Source: Acinetobacter higginsii (lineage in GTDB: Bacteria; Pseudomonadota; Gammaproteobacteria; Pseudomonadales; Moraxellaceae). Taken from it: a stretch of 64,000 nt of DNA. The stretch's first letter is position 1, and each line of letters opens with the position of its first letter. The stretch is from the NCBI RefSeq assembly GCF_000369525.1, contig NZ_KB850073.1, positions 124,001-188,000 on the forward strand, in the 5' to 3' direction. This document shows positions 39,224 to 49,048 of the stretch, piece after piece. A program made the translations under genes and the position numbers. The notes below the pieces were generated by a model. The model worked only from the letters and a program-made list of their open reading frames with translations. It was not told the DNA's origin and made no database searches.

Positions 39224-39300
39224 TGGCGCAGCGGACGGGGCTCGAACCCGCGACCCTCGGCGTGACAGGCCGATATTCTAACCAACTGAACTACCGCTGC
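39224..39300 (-). tRNA. tRNA-Asp (GTC)
   Basis: Identical in sequence to the other Asp copies in this array, 77 nt with encoded CCA and anticodon GTC. Confidence 0.97.
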
Positions 39301-39343
39301 ACGATAATTTTGCAATCATGACAAACAATTATTAAAACTTAAG

Positions 39344-39420
39344 TGGCGCAGCGGACGGGGCTCGAACCCGCGACCCTCGGCGTGACAGGCCGATATTCTA
39401 ACCAACTGAACTACCGCTGC
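39344..39420 (-). tRNA. tRNA-Asp (GTC)
   Basis: Identical in sequence to the neighbouring Asp copy, 77 nt with encoded CCA; separated from it by 43 bp. Confidence 0.97.
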
Positions 39421-39443
39421 ACTTGAGTTTTAACGTAAAGGCT

Positions 39444-39519
39444 TGGTGGGCGCTGACGGGATCGAACCGCCGACATTCTGCTTGTAAGGCAGACGCTCTA
39501 CCAACTGAGCTAAGCGCCC
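39444..39519 (-). tRNA. tRNA-Val (TAC), promoter-proximal
   Basis: A 76-nt gene, first in the array, beginning 27 bp after the -10 box. Anticodon TAC and encoded CCA. Confidence 0.97.
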
Positions 39520-39546
39520 TTAACGTCTTCATCGTTTGTGAGGTGC

Positions 39547-39574
39547 ATTATAGAGAATCTTTACAGCCTGTCAA
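39547..39574 (-). promoter_or_regulatory. Promoter of the Val/Asp tRNA array
   Basis: On the minus strand TTGACA (39569-39574) and TATAAT (39547-39552) are separated by 16 bp. Both hexamers are perfect sigma-70 consensus, which fits strong transcription of stable RNA. Confidence 0.88.
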
Positions 39575-39682
39575 ACGCTTTTGCCACTCTTTTCCGAAAA
39601 AACCGTACGAATGATTAAAAAATAAGTCATTCCATCAAAAAAATGATATTTTCGTATTTTATTTAAGCACTTATTTGCATTT

Positions 39683-40192
39683 TCACGCTTTATTTTCTAA
39701 GGCTTGTTCAGAAATATAAACCACAGCTTGCTCAGAAACGAGTTCAAACAGTTCAAGAATTTCATCATTCTTCATACGAATGCAACCATGTGACATTGGA
39801 ATGCCCATCGGTTCTGTATCAGGAGTACCATGAATATAGATATAACGCTTAAAGGTATCGTGCCCTTCCCCATGGTTAAAGCCTTCTTCTAAACCATCCA
39901 ACCATAAAATACGCGACAATATCCAATCTCGTTGTGGAAATTGTTGCGCTAATTGCTGGTCATACACTTCACCCGTGGGTTGGCGTGCAATAAATACGGC
40001 ATTTTTAGGTGCATCACCACCAATCTTTTGAGCAACCTGATGCCAACCTCTTGGCGTCTTGCCACTATTTTCTTGCTCACCAATACCGTTCTTACCAGAA
40101 GAGATCACATAGAATTTATTATGTTTTGGCAAACTTAAGGTCTGTTGTGCCAAGTCAATGACAATGTCTGCCTGATCTAAGGTGTAGCTCAT
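39683..40192 (-). CDS. L,D-transpeptidase family (YkuD) protein without signal peptide
   Basis: A 169-residue YkuD domain with the catalytic motif HGTPD...MSHGCIRMKN (His121, His135, Cys137). Such enzymes make 3-3 crosslinks or attach lipoproteins or amino acids to peptidoglycan. No signal peptide or membrane helix precedes the domain: the protein starts MSYTLDQADIVIDLAQQ, has GAG upstream, and there is no in-frame start further out. Location is therefore uncertain, possibly cytoplasmic. Confidence 0.85.
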   Translation of the reverse strand: MSYTLDQADIVIDLAQQTLSLPKHNKFYVISSGKNGIGEQENSGKTPRGWHQVAQKIGGDAPKNAVFIARQPTGEVYDQQLAQQFPQRDWILSRILWLDGLEEGFNHGEGHDTFKRYIYIHGTPDTEPMGIPMSHGCIRMKNDEILELFELVSEQAVVYISEQALENKA

Positions 40193-40388
40193 TTTTATCT
40201 CGATAACTGATAGAACATCTTTATTTCAACATAGACTATCGGCTTTTTCTTGTACTTTTCAGTAGTTTTAATTATCTGTTGGTTTTAAATATAAAAAACA
40301 AAACAGCATGATTTATCTTTGAGATAAGCTAAAAGCAGTGCTTTAAGTTTATTTATCCTCGCCACTCACAGCATATGAGCCATATTTG

Positions 40389-40433
40389 GCGCAAGGTCTT
40401 GCGCATGAGGAATATATTCCGCAAGAGCGTTGC
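40389..40433. repeat. Cluster of short palindromes between ybaN-like and L,D-transpeptidase genes
   Basis: GCGCAAG-GT-CTTGCGC (40389-40404), the perfect GGAATATATTCC (40409-40420) and GCAA/TTGC (40421-40433) follow one another. CGCAAGA/TCTTGCG can also pair around the middle palindrome. It could be an attenuator, a transcript end of the ybaN-like gene, or a protein-binding site. No clear T run exists. Confidence 0.55.
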
Positions 40434-40438
40434 TTTTC

Positions 40439-40804
40439 TTAACGCTGCTCAGGCTCGGGGCGTAACCACAGCCACACAGCCACGATAAACATAGTGACAT
40501 CGGTAAAAACTTTTACCCAAAATGGCGCATTAGTAAATAGCATTAAGATACCGCTGATCAACATCATGATACTGGCAATCCATTTCGCCTTGCGCGGAAC
40601 TGTGCCATGCTCACGCCAATTTCGTAAGGTCGGTCCATACTTCGGATGATTCAATAACCATGCATCCATTTCAGGCCAGCCTTTTGAAGCAGCCCATGCT
40701 GCTAAAATCAGAAAGACAGTGGTTGGCATCCCCGGTAGAATTGCCCCAATAATTCCTAACGTAATAAAAATCACGACTAAACTACGCCAGAATAATGTTT
40801 TCAT
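40439..40804 (-). CDS. YbaN-family (DUF454) membrane protein
   Basis: A 121-residue inner-membrane protein with two pairs of hydrophobic segments. The motif GAILPGMPTTVFLILAAWAASKGWP near residue 18 is the DUF454/YbaN signature, and HPKYGPTLRNWREHGTV follows. The function is unknown. An in-frame GTG at 40822 would add six residues. It is upstream of the L,D-transpeptidase gene on the same strand, but 246 bp separate them. Confidence 0.85.
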   Translation of the reverse strand: MKTLFWRSLVVIFITLGIIGAILPGMPTTVFLILAAWAASKGWPEMDAWLLNHPKYGPTLRNWREHGTVPRKAKWIASIMMLISGILMLFTNAPFWVKVFTDVTMFIVAVWLWLRPEPEQR

Positions 40805-40904
40805 TGAGCAATTAACCAACACCGATTTACAACCGTGCTAGTATAAAGTGTTTTTATCGTTCTTTCTTAAACTTCACTTATTATTTCAATGATTGAGTTA
40901 ATTC

Positions 40905-41762
40905 ATGCCTAACCTGATTACCACTTCCAGTTATTTTGAACCGTGGTTACAGTTTAATAACCCAATCGTACGACATTTAGCATTTTGTATTGCCAGCCCG
41001 AGTATATTGGCTCAGATTCCCAATGAGCTTAATGTAAAACATCATTTTGAGCTTCATCATGATTCGATTTGGCTCACTCATTATCAAAACTATGAACAGC
41101 GATTAAAGCAGCTCGATCAACAGCCTCAGCCACTGATTGATTTTCTGGCACAACTCAAAAGTACCCGTCTCGGTTTACGTTTTGAGAATTTACTCTGGTT
41201 CTGGTTATTGGATGATGACTATCATCCCTACCAACTGTTGGGACATAGTATTCAAAAAATTGCAGGTGCAGTCACCTTAGGTGAACTCGATTTTGTTGTA
41301 CTCAATACACGAACAAATGAAATTGAACATTGGGAAGTCGCCTTAAAATATTATCTGGGTGAAAACGAATTAGATTTAGCACAATGGTACGGCCTAAACC
41401 GCGAAGATACCTTGCACCGAAAGTTAAAACATTTTACTGAACGTCAATTTCAGTTTTCAGAAGCCAATCTGTATCAAATTCAAAGAAAGTTTGCAGTGAT
41501 GAAAGGCCAACTCTATCTACCCCAAGAGCAAAATAACTTAAATCTACCGTCTTGGATCAATACATCACGACGTTTAGGGCATTGGGGAACCCAGATCCCA
41601 CAAACGCCCTATTACCGCCTACAACGGCATGAATGGCTTTGCCCTGATTTAGAGCCTTCATCACAAACTGCAGTCTGGTGGAGCAATGGTTTGTATTATC
41701 AGGATCAGCCAACACATTCTTATTATATGTTTCGCCAACCTTCACTTTTATTTATGAAATAA
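40905..41762 (+). CDS. DUF1853 protein with PD-(D/E)XK-like motif
   Basis: A 285-residue soluble protein matching DUF1853 in length and in the conserved FENLLWFWL and WEVALKYYLG segments. GELD (Asp129) followed by an E-hydrophobic-x-x-K (Glu144...Lys148) in adjacent predicted strands resembles a PD-(D/E)XK nuclease core; from memory this family has been placed in that superfamily. The biological role is unknown. It is divergent from the ybaN-like gene. It has no signal peptide. Confidence 0.75.
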   Translation: MPNLITTSSYFEPWLQFNNPIVRHLAFCIASPSILAQIPNELNVKHHFELHHDSIWLTHYQNYEQRLKQLDQQPQPLIDFLAQLKSTRLGLRFENLLWFWLLDDDYHPYQLLGHSIQKIAGAVTLGELDFVVLNTRTNEIEHWEVALKYYLGENELDLAQWYGLNREDTLHRKLKHFTERQFQFSEANLYQIQRKFAVMKGQLYLPQEQNNLNLPSWINTSRRLGHWGTQIPQTPYYRLQRHEWLCPDLEPSSQTAVWWSNGLYYQDQPTHSYYMFRQPSLLFMK

Positions 41763-41886
41763 AGTGAATTATTATTCTACAAATTAACATTTTATAACAT
41801 ATCTACCATCAAACCCACATGGTCATTTTCTGTTAACTTTTTTAGCCTCTTAAGTACATCATAATTAAATTGAAATGGAGACGATG

Positions 41887-42027
41887 ATGAAAAAAATTTT
41901 AGTTGCTTCAATCATGACTGCTTTTGTTTTAACTGGCTGTAATACATTTAAAGGTATTGGTAAAGATGTGTCTAAGGCAGGTGATAAAGTCACACAAACT
42001 GCGGAGAAAACACAAGATAAAATGTAA
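41887..42027 (+). CDS. Entericidin-like small lipoprotein
   Basis: A 46-residue protein, too short for many gene finders. The start MKKILVASIMTAFVLTGCN has a lipobox with Cys18, and the tail NTFKGIGKDVSKAGDKVTQT matches the entericidin pattern (CNT..GxGxD). GGAG lies six bases before ATG 41887; an adjacent ATG at 41884 is also possible. Entericidins are outer-membrane or envelope lipoproteins linked to stress and stationary phase in E. coli; the role in Acinetobacter is not known. A terminator follows. Confidence 0.85.
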   Translation: MKKILVASIMTAFVLTGCNTFKGIGKDVSKAGDKVTQTAEKTQDKM

Positions 42028-42047
42028 TCCCTGAAAGCAACTTACCA

Positions 42048-43284
<1,237 letters not shown>

Positions 43285-43302
43285 AAAAATAAAAACAGAT
43301 CA

Positions 43303-43336
43303 ATAAAAAAGGAACTCAAATGAGTTCCTTTTTTAT
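43303..43336. terminator. Bidirectional terminator, dapE / chp operon
   Basis: AAAAAAGGAACT / AGTTCCTTTTTT stem with loop CAAATG. The last gene of the minus-strand chp operon stops at 43336, at its edge. Confidence 0.88.
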
Positions 43337-43791
43337 TACAACCCAAGCTGGGTTTGTATATTTTGCAAATGAGGAACATAGAATTCATGCTCTCCCATTT
43401 TTACATATTTAAAGACTTTGTCGTCATCGGTTTCGCGCTCTTCATCCACAATCTCTGAAATACGCACACGAATCGATTCAGGCATTTCATCGCAGACCAA
43501 AGCAAATCGTTCAGAAACGTCATCCCCTTCAATCACCAATGCAACGCCTTGTTTCTGCTTCGGATCATTCACAGCATAGACTGGAAGTTTTAAATCATGC
43601 CATTCGATATGATCAACATTGGTTTGGGTATCCATTGCTGATAACACAATATTTTGTGGTAACAGCATCGGTACTTTTTGATGACATTGAATAATATATG
43701 CATCAATAAATCCGGTTGAGACCGTAATTAAATGTTGTAACTCTTGCTGGTCAATCTGTCCCAGTGCTGAGTTTGCGCTTTTCTTAGCCAT
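43336..43791 (-). CDS. Second CheW-like protein at the end of the Chp/Pil operon (ChpC-like)
   Basis: A 151-residue soluble protein following chpA by 13 bp. Its ALVCDEMPESIRVRISEI region and LPVYAVNDPKQKQGVALVIEG match the CheW fold, but the protein is weakly conserved. By position it corresponds to ChpC, the second coupling protein of Pseudomonas. It would link receptor PilJ, or another receptor, to the kinase ChpA. The symbol is left open because identity rests mainly on context. Confidence 0.7.
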   Translation of the reverse strand: MAKKSANSALGQIDQQELQHLITVSTGFIDAYIIQCHQKVPMLLPQNIVLSAMDTQTNVDHIEWHDLKLPVYAVNDPKQKQGVALVIEGDDVSERFALVCDEMPESIRVRISEIVDEERETDDDKVFKYVKMGEHEFYVPHLQNIQTQLGL

Positions 43792-43804
43792 TATTTTTCA
43801 CCTC

Positions 43805-46800
43805 TTAGCGCACCGCAAGTAAGCTTTCAATATTTTCCAAGAGCGCCTCTTCTTGGAATGGTTTACCCATATACTGGTTTACACCCAATGATAATGCACG
43901 TTCACGATGCTTCTCACCGGTACGTGATGTAATCATGATAATTGGTAAGTCACGATGAATTTCATGATGTCGGACTAAGTTAGACACTTCGAAACCATCC
44001 ATACGAGGCATTTCAATATCCAGTAACATCAAGTCAGGCTTCACTGTCTCAAGCTGTTCAATTGCATCGACACCATCTTTCGCGGTTACAACATCATAGC
44101 CTTGACGCTCTAATAGACGTGAAGTCACCTTACGTACTGTCACCGAGTCATCGACAATCATAATCAAGCGACGTTCGTCATAACGCTGCTTGGTATAGGT
44201 CTCATCTGCCTGCTTACTACGTGCAGTTGATTGCGCTTGTCGAGCAATGTTTTGACCATCCAAGATCAAACAAACCTGACCATCACCGAGAATGGTCGCT
44301 CCTGCAATCACGCCAATACTTGAGAACTGTTGTCCCACTGGTTTGACCACAATTTGTCCACGCGAGCCAATCAACTGATCAACCAGTAATGCCGTGGTTT
44401 GACCTTGCGCACCTTTAATTAACAGCACAGGTAAGGAATGCACTACCCCACTTAAACGCGGAATTGGCTGTCCAGCAACGAACTCAGACAAGTAACGTAA
44501 ACGATAACGTTCTTGGTCAATGCTGAAGTAATCATCCTGACTTTCAAAGTACTGTTCTAAGGCCATTGGTGAGATACGTACAATACGATCGATCTGTGCC
44601 AATGGGAACGCGAACTGTTGATCGCCTGCTTTTACCATCAAGGCATCGCTCACCGCTACGGTAGTTGGTACGCGAATGGTAAAGGTGGTGCCCTGGCCTA
44701 AGCTTGAATCGACACTGACGTGACCACCTAAGGCTTTAATATCACTTTGTACAACATCCAGACCTACACCACGTCCAGAAATTTGAGTGACTTGAGCTGC
44801 GGTACTAAAGCCTGGATGGAAGATAAATTGTAGAATTTCTTCCTGATCAAGCTTTTGGTCTTTGGTCATTAAACCAGTCTGTAATGCTTTTTCTTTAATG
44901 CGGTTAACATCAATCCCTTTACCATCATCACTAAAGGTCACCACTACATCCGTGCCTTGACGACCAATGTTCAACACAATATGTCCAGTCTCTGGCTTTT
45001 GTGCCTGTAGACGTTGTTCGCGGTCTTCAATCCCGTGGTCAATCGCGTTACGTAACATATGTTCAAACGGCGCAACCAAACGCTCAAGAATACTGCGGTC
45101 TAATTCACCTTCGGTATTATTCACCACTAGTTCTGTTGGACGGTTTAAGGTCGATGCTGTTTGACGCACAATACGTTGCAAACGCGGCAATAAACGAGAG
45201 AATGGTACCAAGCGAGTACGCATCAAGCTTTCTTGGATTTCTGCTTGGATACGAGACTGTTGTAACAGCAAGCCTTCAGTATCACGAATCTTTTCAGACA
45301 GCGTAGTTTTGAAATCAACCAAATCCGATGCTGACTCGGCCAAGGATTTAGACAATTGGTTCAGCGAAGAGTATTGGTCCATTTCCAGTGGGTCAAAGTC
45401 GGCATAACGCGAGTTTTCACCACCATGTCGTGCAATAATCTGACTTTCTAACTCACCTTCCATTCGGCGTAACTGATCCGCCAAACGTTTGATTGCCAGT
45501 TCCATTTCCGTCAAGGTACCGCCCAATTGACCTAAGTCCATCTCGATACGTGAACGGTTGATCGCATTCTCCCCTGACAAATCAATCATCTTCTCGATGA
45601 CGTCAGCAGAAACACGGATCATTTCATTATTCTGTTCAATGCGTTCAGCGGTTTCCCATTCACCTAGCATTGACGGCGGCTCAGTGCCATCCCCTTGAAC
45701 AAACTCCATCGTATATTCAGGCGTAAAGATGTCTTTGGCAGAGAGTTTCTGTGGAAGTTGTGCCGAAACATCGACAAATTCCATCTTCTCCAAGCTTTGT
45801 TTTAAGCCATCAAAGTTTGCATATTGGCGTTTAGAGATCGCATCCTCAAGCCATGCAAATGCAGTGTTGAGTAGGTTGTCATACACATTCGAGTTGAAAT
45901 GATGTAAACCAAATTGCTCAAATGCATTTTCTAAGTGGTAGGCAATAATGGCAATCGCATCCATTTCTGCCATACGTGCACCACCTTTAAGACTGTGGGC
46001 ATTACGCTGTAACTGCAACAGTAAACTACGGTTACTGCGTTGATCAAACCATTGTTTTAATAAGCCTTGTGCCTGCTCTATTAATTCTTCTGCTTCTTCA
46101 AGGAACGTTTGTTCAACCAGAGAACGGACATCGTCATCAGCCGACACGTTCTCTGTCTCAACGGTTTGAGCTGCTGAAGTATCTTCCAACACTTCTTCTT
46201 CGACTTCAACAATGCCAACTTGCTCTTCAAGTGCTATTGGCTGCACGTCAATTTCAGCTTCGACAAGTTCAAGTACGTCTGCCTGAGTATCAACACGCTC
46301 AGTTTCTTTGACTTCATCTACAGACGTATTAGCCTCAACAACTGGTTCAATCGTTGCAGGAGCAACTGTTTGATCTGCTTGTTGCAGTAACTGCACCACA
46401 TGCGTCGACGGATAATCTGTTTGCTGATCGCGAATGGTTTGAATACGATCTGCAACATCATCTTGGACTAAACGAATGATCGCAATCAGTTGTGGTGTTG
46501 CCTGAATCTGTTGGTTAATCAGTTTTTCATAAATCGTTTCCAACTCATGCGCAATCAAACCAATATGACGTGCTTGAATCATATTTGAACCACCTTTTAA
46601 GGTGTGCAAATAACGCATCAAGTTCTTTAAAGCATTAATATTTTGGTGATCGGCAGTCCACGTAATTAGATCAGCATCAATCCCCCCCATCAACTCATCT
46701 GCTTCTTCAAGGAAGATATCCAACAAGTCAGGATCAAAGTCGCGGTTTGCATCACTTGATTGTAACTGTTGCTTATCCAGAGCCAACTGAGCAGCGAATG

Positions 46801-48895
46801 CGGTGACATCAATGGTTGCTGACACAGACTCAGTTTTGACTGGCGCAACCGTCATAATTGCATCTGATGACTCAGCAATATCTTCAATGATTGCTGATGG
46901 ATCTTGTAGTGTTGTTGGTACCGATTCAGTTTCAACTGGATCTGCCACAGCAGCTGTTTTCGACAAATCGGCCAATACAATCAAAGTGTGTGTCGATGGA
47001 TAATCTATCTGCTGATCACGAATGGTTTGAATACGATCAGCAATATCATCTTGCACTGAACGAATCGCAGTAATCAACTGTGGCGTTGCTTGAATCTGTT
47101 GGTTGATCAACTTCTCGTAGATGGTTTCTAATTCATGCGCAATTAAGCCAATATGACGCGCTTGAATCATATTTGAACCACCCTTTAAGGTGTGCAAATA
47201 GCGCATCAGATTCTTTAAGGCATTGACGTTTTGATGATCCGCAGCCCATGTATTCAGGTCAGTATCAATCCCACCCAGTAATTCGTCGGCTTCTTCAAGG
47301 AAGATATCCAATACGTCAGAATCAAAATCTCGATTCGCTTCATCTGACTGTAACTGCTGCTTATCTAAAGCAAATTGCGCGGCTAGATCAGTGCTCGCAA
47401 TAACAGGCGTAGTTGCCTCTTGGAGTTCGACTGTATTTGTCTCTTCAACGGCCTCAGTCACCTCAACAACAGGTGTTTCCAGAGACTCAACATTTTGCTG
47501 AGTGAAGGAACTTAATTCATTTAAAACAAGCTCATGCGCTTTGCTTAAGGTAACACGCTGTCCTGCAGCCAAAGTATCAAACAGTTGGATAAACTGTTGA
47601 TGGACTTGGTGATAAAGCTCAAATGCATAATCAAGATTCAGCAGACTTGGTTTAAAGAGAATATCTTGATAGCTAGAACGCAACTGACTGGTGTATTGAT
47701 ACATGCCAATGGTTGCATGGTGATGAGTATGCTGTAACAAGGTTTCAGCTTGCTGGCTGAGTAACTGAATATATTTCGGGAACTCATGACGTGCACGTTT
47801 TTCAAAATCAAACTCAACGTCTAAGAGATCATTAATATTGAGTTCAAGTAACTCAGAGACTAAACCTTGTGGTCGAACGGTGTTCCCATTCTTTTCTTCA
47901 AGTTGGAAATCGTAGCTATCCCAAGCAACATTGAAGGTCTGGTAAATTTCATCAAATTTCTGCTGTGGAGCTTGCTGTTTCAAAGTGTGTAAATAATCAC
48001 GTACAAATTGAGCATAATGTGTCAACAGAGCCGTTTCATCTGAGCTTGAATCCAGCTCTTCTTGTAATAATGTTTTAAACAAATTCTCAACTTTTGAGCT
48101 GGCCTCAAACACATGATCAACCTGCGCCATGGCAGAGCTACCACGTAAGGTATGTAATGCTCGAATCAGCGTATTATAGTGATCATTACTTGGACGATCA
48201 TTCACCAAGAATTGATCAATCGTGGCGAGATGCTCTTCTGCTTCTTCCAAGAAGATGGCCAAAGTTTCCTTCGCAAGAACCTCATCATCGGTATGAACTG
48301 TTGTCTCAGCTGAAAGAAATTCGACTGCGATAGTTTCAGGAACTGTTTCTTCAACTGCTTCGACATCTGCCCATTCAAGCCCCGTCACGACATCATCATG
48401 CGTCAGATCAGTAGCAAGCTTAAACAACTCAGCCAATGCTGGCTCAGGACTTTGCTGTTGTTGTAATTGTTGTCCTAATAAAACCAGCGGTCTGAAGTCG
48501 ATCAGATGACTTTGAACTGCTTTAAAATCATGAATCAGTTTAAAACGGTAAAGATTGAAAACTGCTTGTATATAGCGTTGGATATCGGTATTTAAGCTAA
48601 TGGTACCCGCAATCACACGATTTAAAGTATCTTCAACCGTCCATGCCAACTCTCCAGACGACTTCGCCCCCACCATTCTTCCAGAGCCTTTCAGCGTATG
48701 GAAATGGCGACGAATATCGGTGAGCACATCTTGCTGATGTGGTTGTTCCGTCCATTGAACTAATAATGGTTCTAACTCAACAAAGATCTCATCTAATTCT
48801 TCAATAAAAATTTCAAGAATCTCTGCATCTTGTTCAAGATAACTGTCTTCAGGAAGCGTCATCGTTTCAACTAACGTTTTTAATATTTGTTTCAT
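43805..48895 (-). CDS. chpA: ChpA/PilL hybrid chemosensory histidine kinase
   Basis: The 1696-residue CheA-like kinase controls type IV pili. Five Hpt domains carry His66, His248, His568, His764 and His967 in HTLKG, HTLRG or HSLKG motifs. Then come a CheA dimerisation helix pair, an HATPase domain (HMLRNAIDHG, DDGKGID, GRGVGLDVV), a CheW-like domain and a C-terminal receiver with Asp1626 (LLDIEMPRMDG). Hpt 3 and 4 are nearly identical tandem copies. ATG 48895 is chosen over the frame's upstream start at 48952 because MKQILKTLVETM is a plausible N-terminus and AAAGAAG precedes it. Acinetobacter ChpA proteins are, from memory, roughly 1500 residues, so this one is longer. Confidence 0.95.
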   Translation of the reverse strand: MKQILKTLVETMTLPEDSYLEQDAEILEIFIEELDEIFVELEPLLVQWTEQPHQQDVLTDIRRHFHTLKGSGRMVGAKSSGELAWTVEDTLNRVIAGTISLNTDIQRYIQAVFNLYRFKLIHDFKAVQSHLIDFRPLVLLGQQLQQQQSPEPALAELFKLATDLTHDDVVTGLEWADVEAVEETVPETIAVEFLSAETTVHTDDEVLAKETLAIFLEEAEEHLATIDQFLVNDRPSNDHYNTLIRALHTLRGSSAMAQVDHVFEASSKVENLFKTLLQEELDSSSDETALLTHYAQFVRDYLHTLKQQAPQQKFDEIYQTFNVAWDSYDFQLEEKNGNTVRPQGLVSELLELNINDLLDVEFDFEKRARHEFPKYIQLLSQQAETLLQHTHHHATIGMYQYTSQLRSSYQDILFKPSLLNLDYAFELYHQVHQQFIQLFDTLAAGQRVTLSKAHELVLNELSSFTQQNVESLETPVVEVTEAVEETNTVELQEATTPVIASTDLAAQFALDKQQLQSDEANRDFDSDVLDIFLEEADELLGGIDTDLNTWAADHQNVNALKNLMRYLHTLKGGSNMIQARHIGLIAHELETIYEKLINQQIQATPQLITAIRSVQDDIADRIQTIRDQQIDYPSTHTLIVLADLSKTAAVADPVETESVPTTLQDPSAIIEDIAESSDAIMTVAPVKTESVSATIDVTAFAAQLALDKQQLQSSDANRDFDPDLLDIFLEEADELMGGIDADLITWTADHQNINALKNLMRYLHTLKGGSNMIQARHIGLIAHELETIYEKLINQQIQATPQLIAIIRLVQDDVADRIQTIRDQQTDYPSTHVVQLLQQADQTVAPATIEPVVEANTSVDEVKETERVDTQADVLELVEAEIDVQPIALEEQVGIVEVEEEVLEDTSAAQTVETENVSADDDVRSLVEQTFLEEAEELIEQAQGLLKQWFDQRSNRSLLLQLQRNAHSLKGGARMAEMDAIAIIAYHLENAFEQFGLHHFNSNVYDNLLNTAFAWLEDAISKRQYANFDGLKQSLEKMEFVDVSAQLPQKLSAKDIFTPEYTMEFVQGDGTEPPSMLGEWETAERIEQNNEMIRVSADVIEKMIDLSGENAINRSRIEMDLGQLGGTLTEMELAIKRLADQLRRMEGELESQIIARHGGENSRYADFDPLEMDQYSSLNQLSKSLAESASDLVDFKTTLSEKIRDTEGLLLQQSRIQAEIQESLMRTRLVPFSRLLPRLQRIVRQTASTLNRPTELVVNNTEGELDRSILERLVAPFEHMLRNAIDHGIEDREQRLQAQKPETGHIVLNIGRQGTDVVVTFSDDGKGIDVNRIKEKALQTGLMTKDQKLDQEEILQFIFHPGFSTAAQVTQISGRGVGLDVVQSDIKALGGHVSVDSSLGQGTTFTIRVPTTVAVSDALMVKAGDQQFAFPLAQIDRIVRISPMALEQYFESQDDYFSIDQERYRLRYLSEFVAGQPIPRLSGVVHSLPVLLIKGAQGQTTALLVDQLIGSRGQIVVKPVGQQFSSIGVIAGATILGDGQVCLILDGQNIARQAQSTARSKQADETYTKQRYDERRLIMIVDDSVTVRKVTSRLLERQGYDVVTAKDGVDAIEQLETVKPDLMLLDIEMPRMDGFEVSNLVRHHEIHRDLPIIMITSRTGEKHRERALSLGVNQYMGKPFQEEALLENIESLLAVR
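46400..46795 (-). repeat. Second copy of a duplicated Hpt module inside chpA
   Basis: This segment encodes 132 residues from AAQLALDKQQLQS to YPSTH that align without gaps to the copy at 46988-47383, with 15 substitutions (about 89% identity). The offset is 196 codons. Confidence 0.93.
46988..47383 (-). repeat. First copy of a duplicated Hpt module inside chpA
   Basis: This segment encodes 132 residues from AAQFALDKQQLQS to YPSTH and aligns gap-free to the copy at 46400-46795. The helix carrying the phosphorylated His (RYLHTLKGGSNMIQARHIG) is identical in both. A 64-residue linker rich in Val, Thr, Ser and acidic residues lies between them. Confidence 0.93.
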
Positions 48896-49048
48896 AGCTG
48901 CTTCTTTCGTTTTTATCCACCAACGTGGGTAAAAATTACGTCTATCTATCACACAAGATGTAGTTACATTTCGCCATCACCTTGTTGAGATATCCAACAT
49001 CTCTAAAAATGGAAAGACAGACACCCCCATCTGCCTTTCCAATTCGGT

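Noticed and set aside
38725-39519. Regularly repeated 76-77 bp units that could look like a CRISPR-type repeat array
   Set aside because: Each unit folds as a complete tRNA with encoded CCA, and the spacers vary in length from 24 to 139 bp.
38689-39614. Several short open frames with the same repeated peptide (WWALTGSNRRHSACKADALP...)
   Set aside because: They are translations of the antisense strand of the tRNA-Val and tRNA-Asp genes and are not genes.
45000-45310. Plus-strand open frames inside chpA, pilJ and other genes
   Set aside because: They lie opposite strongly conserved coding sequence and have no ribosome-binding site or recognisable product.
48896-48952. N-terminal extension of ChpA from the frame's first start
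   Set aside because: The added 19 residues are not sensible as a leader, and the ATG at 48895 has a suitable upstream site and a plausible N-terminus.
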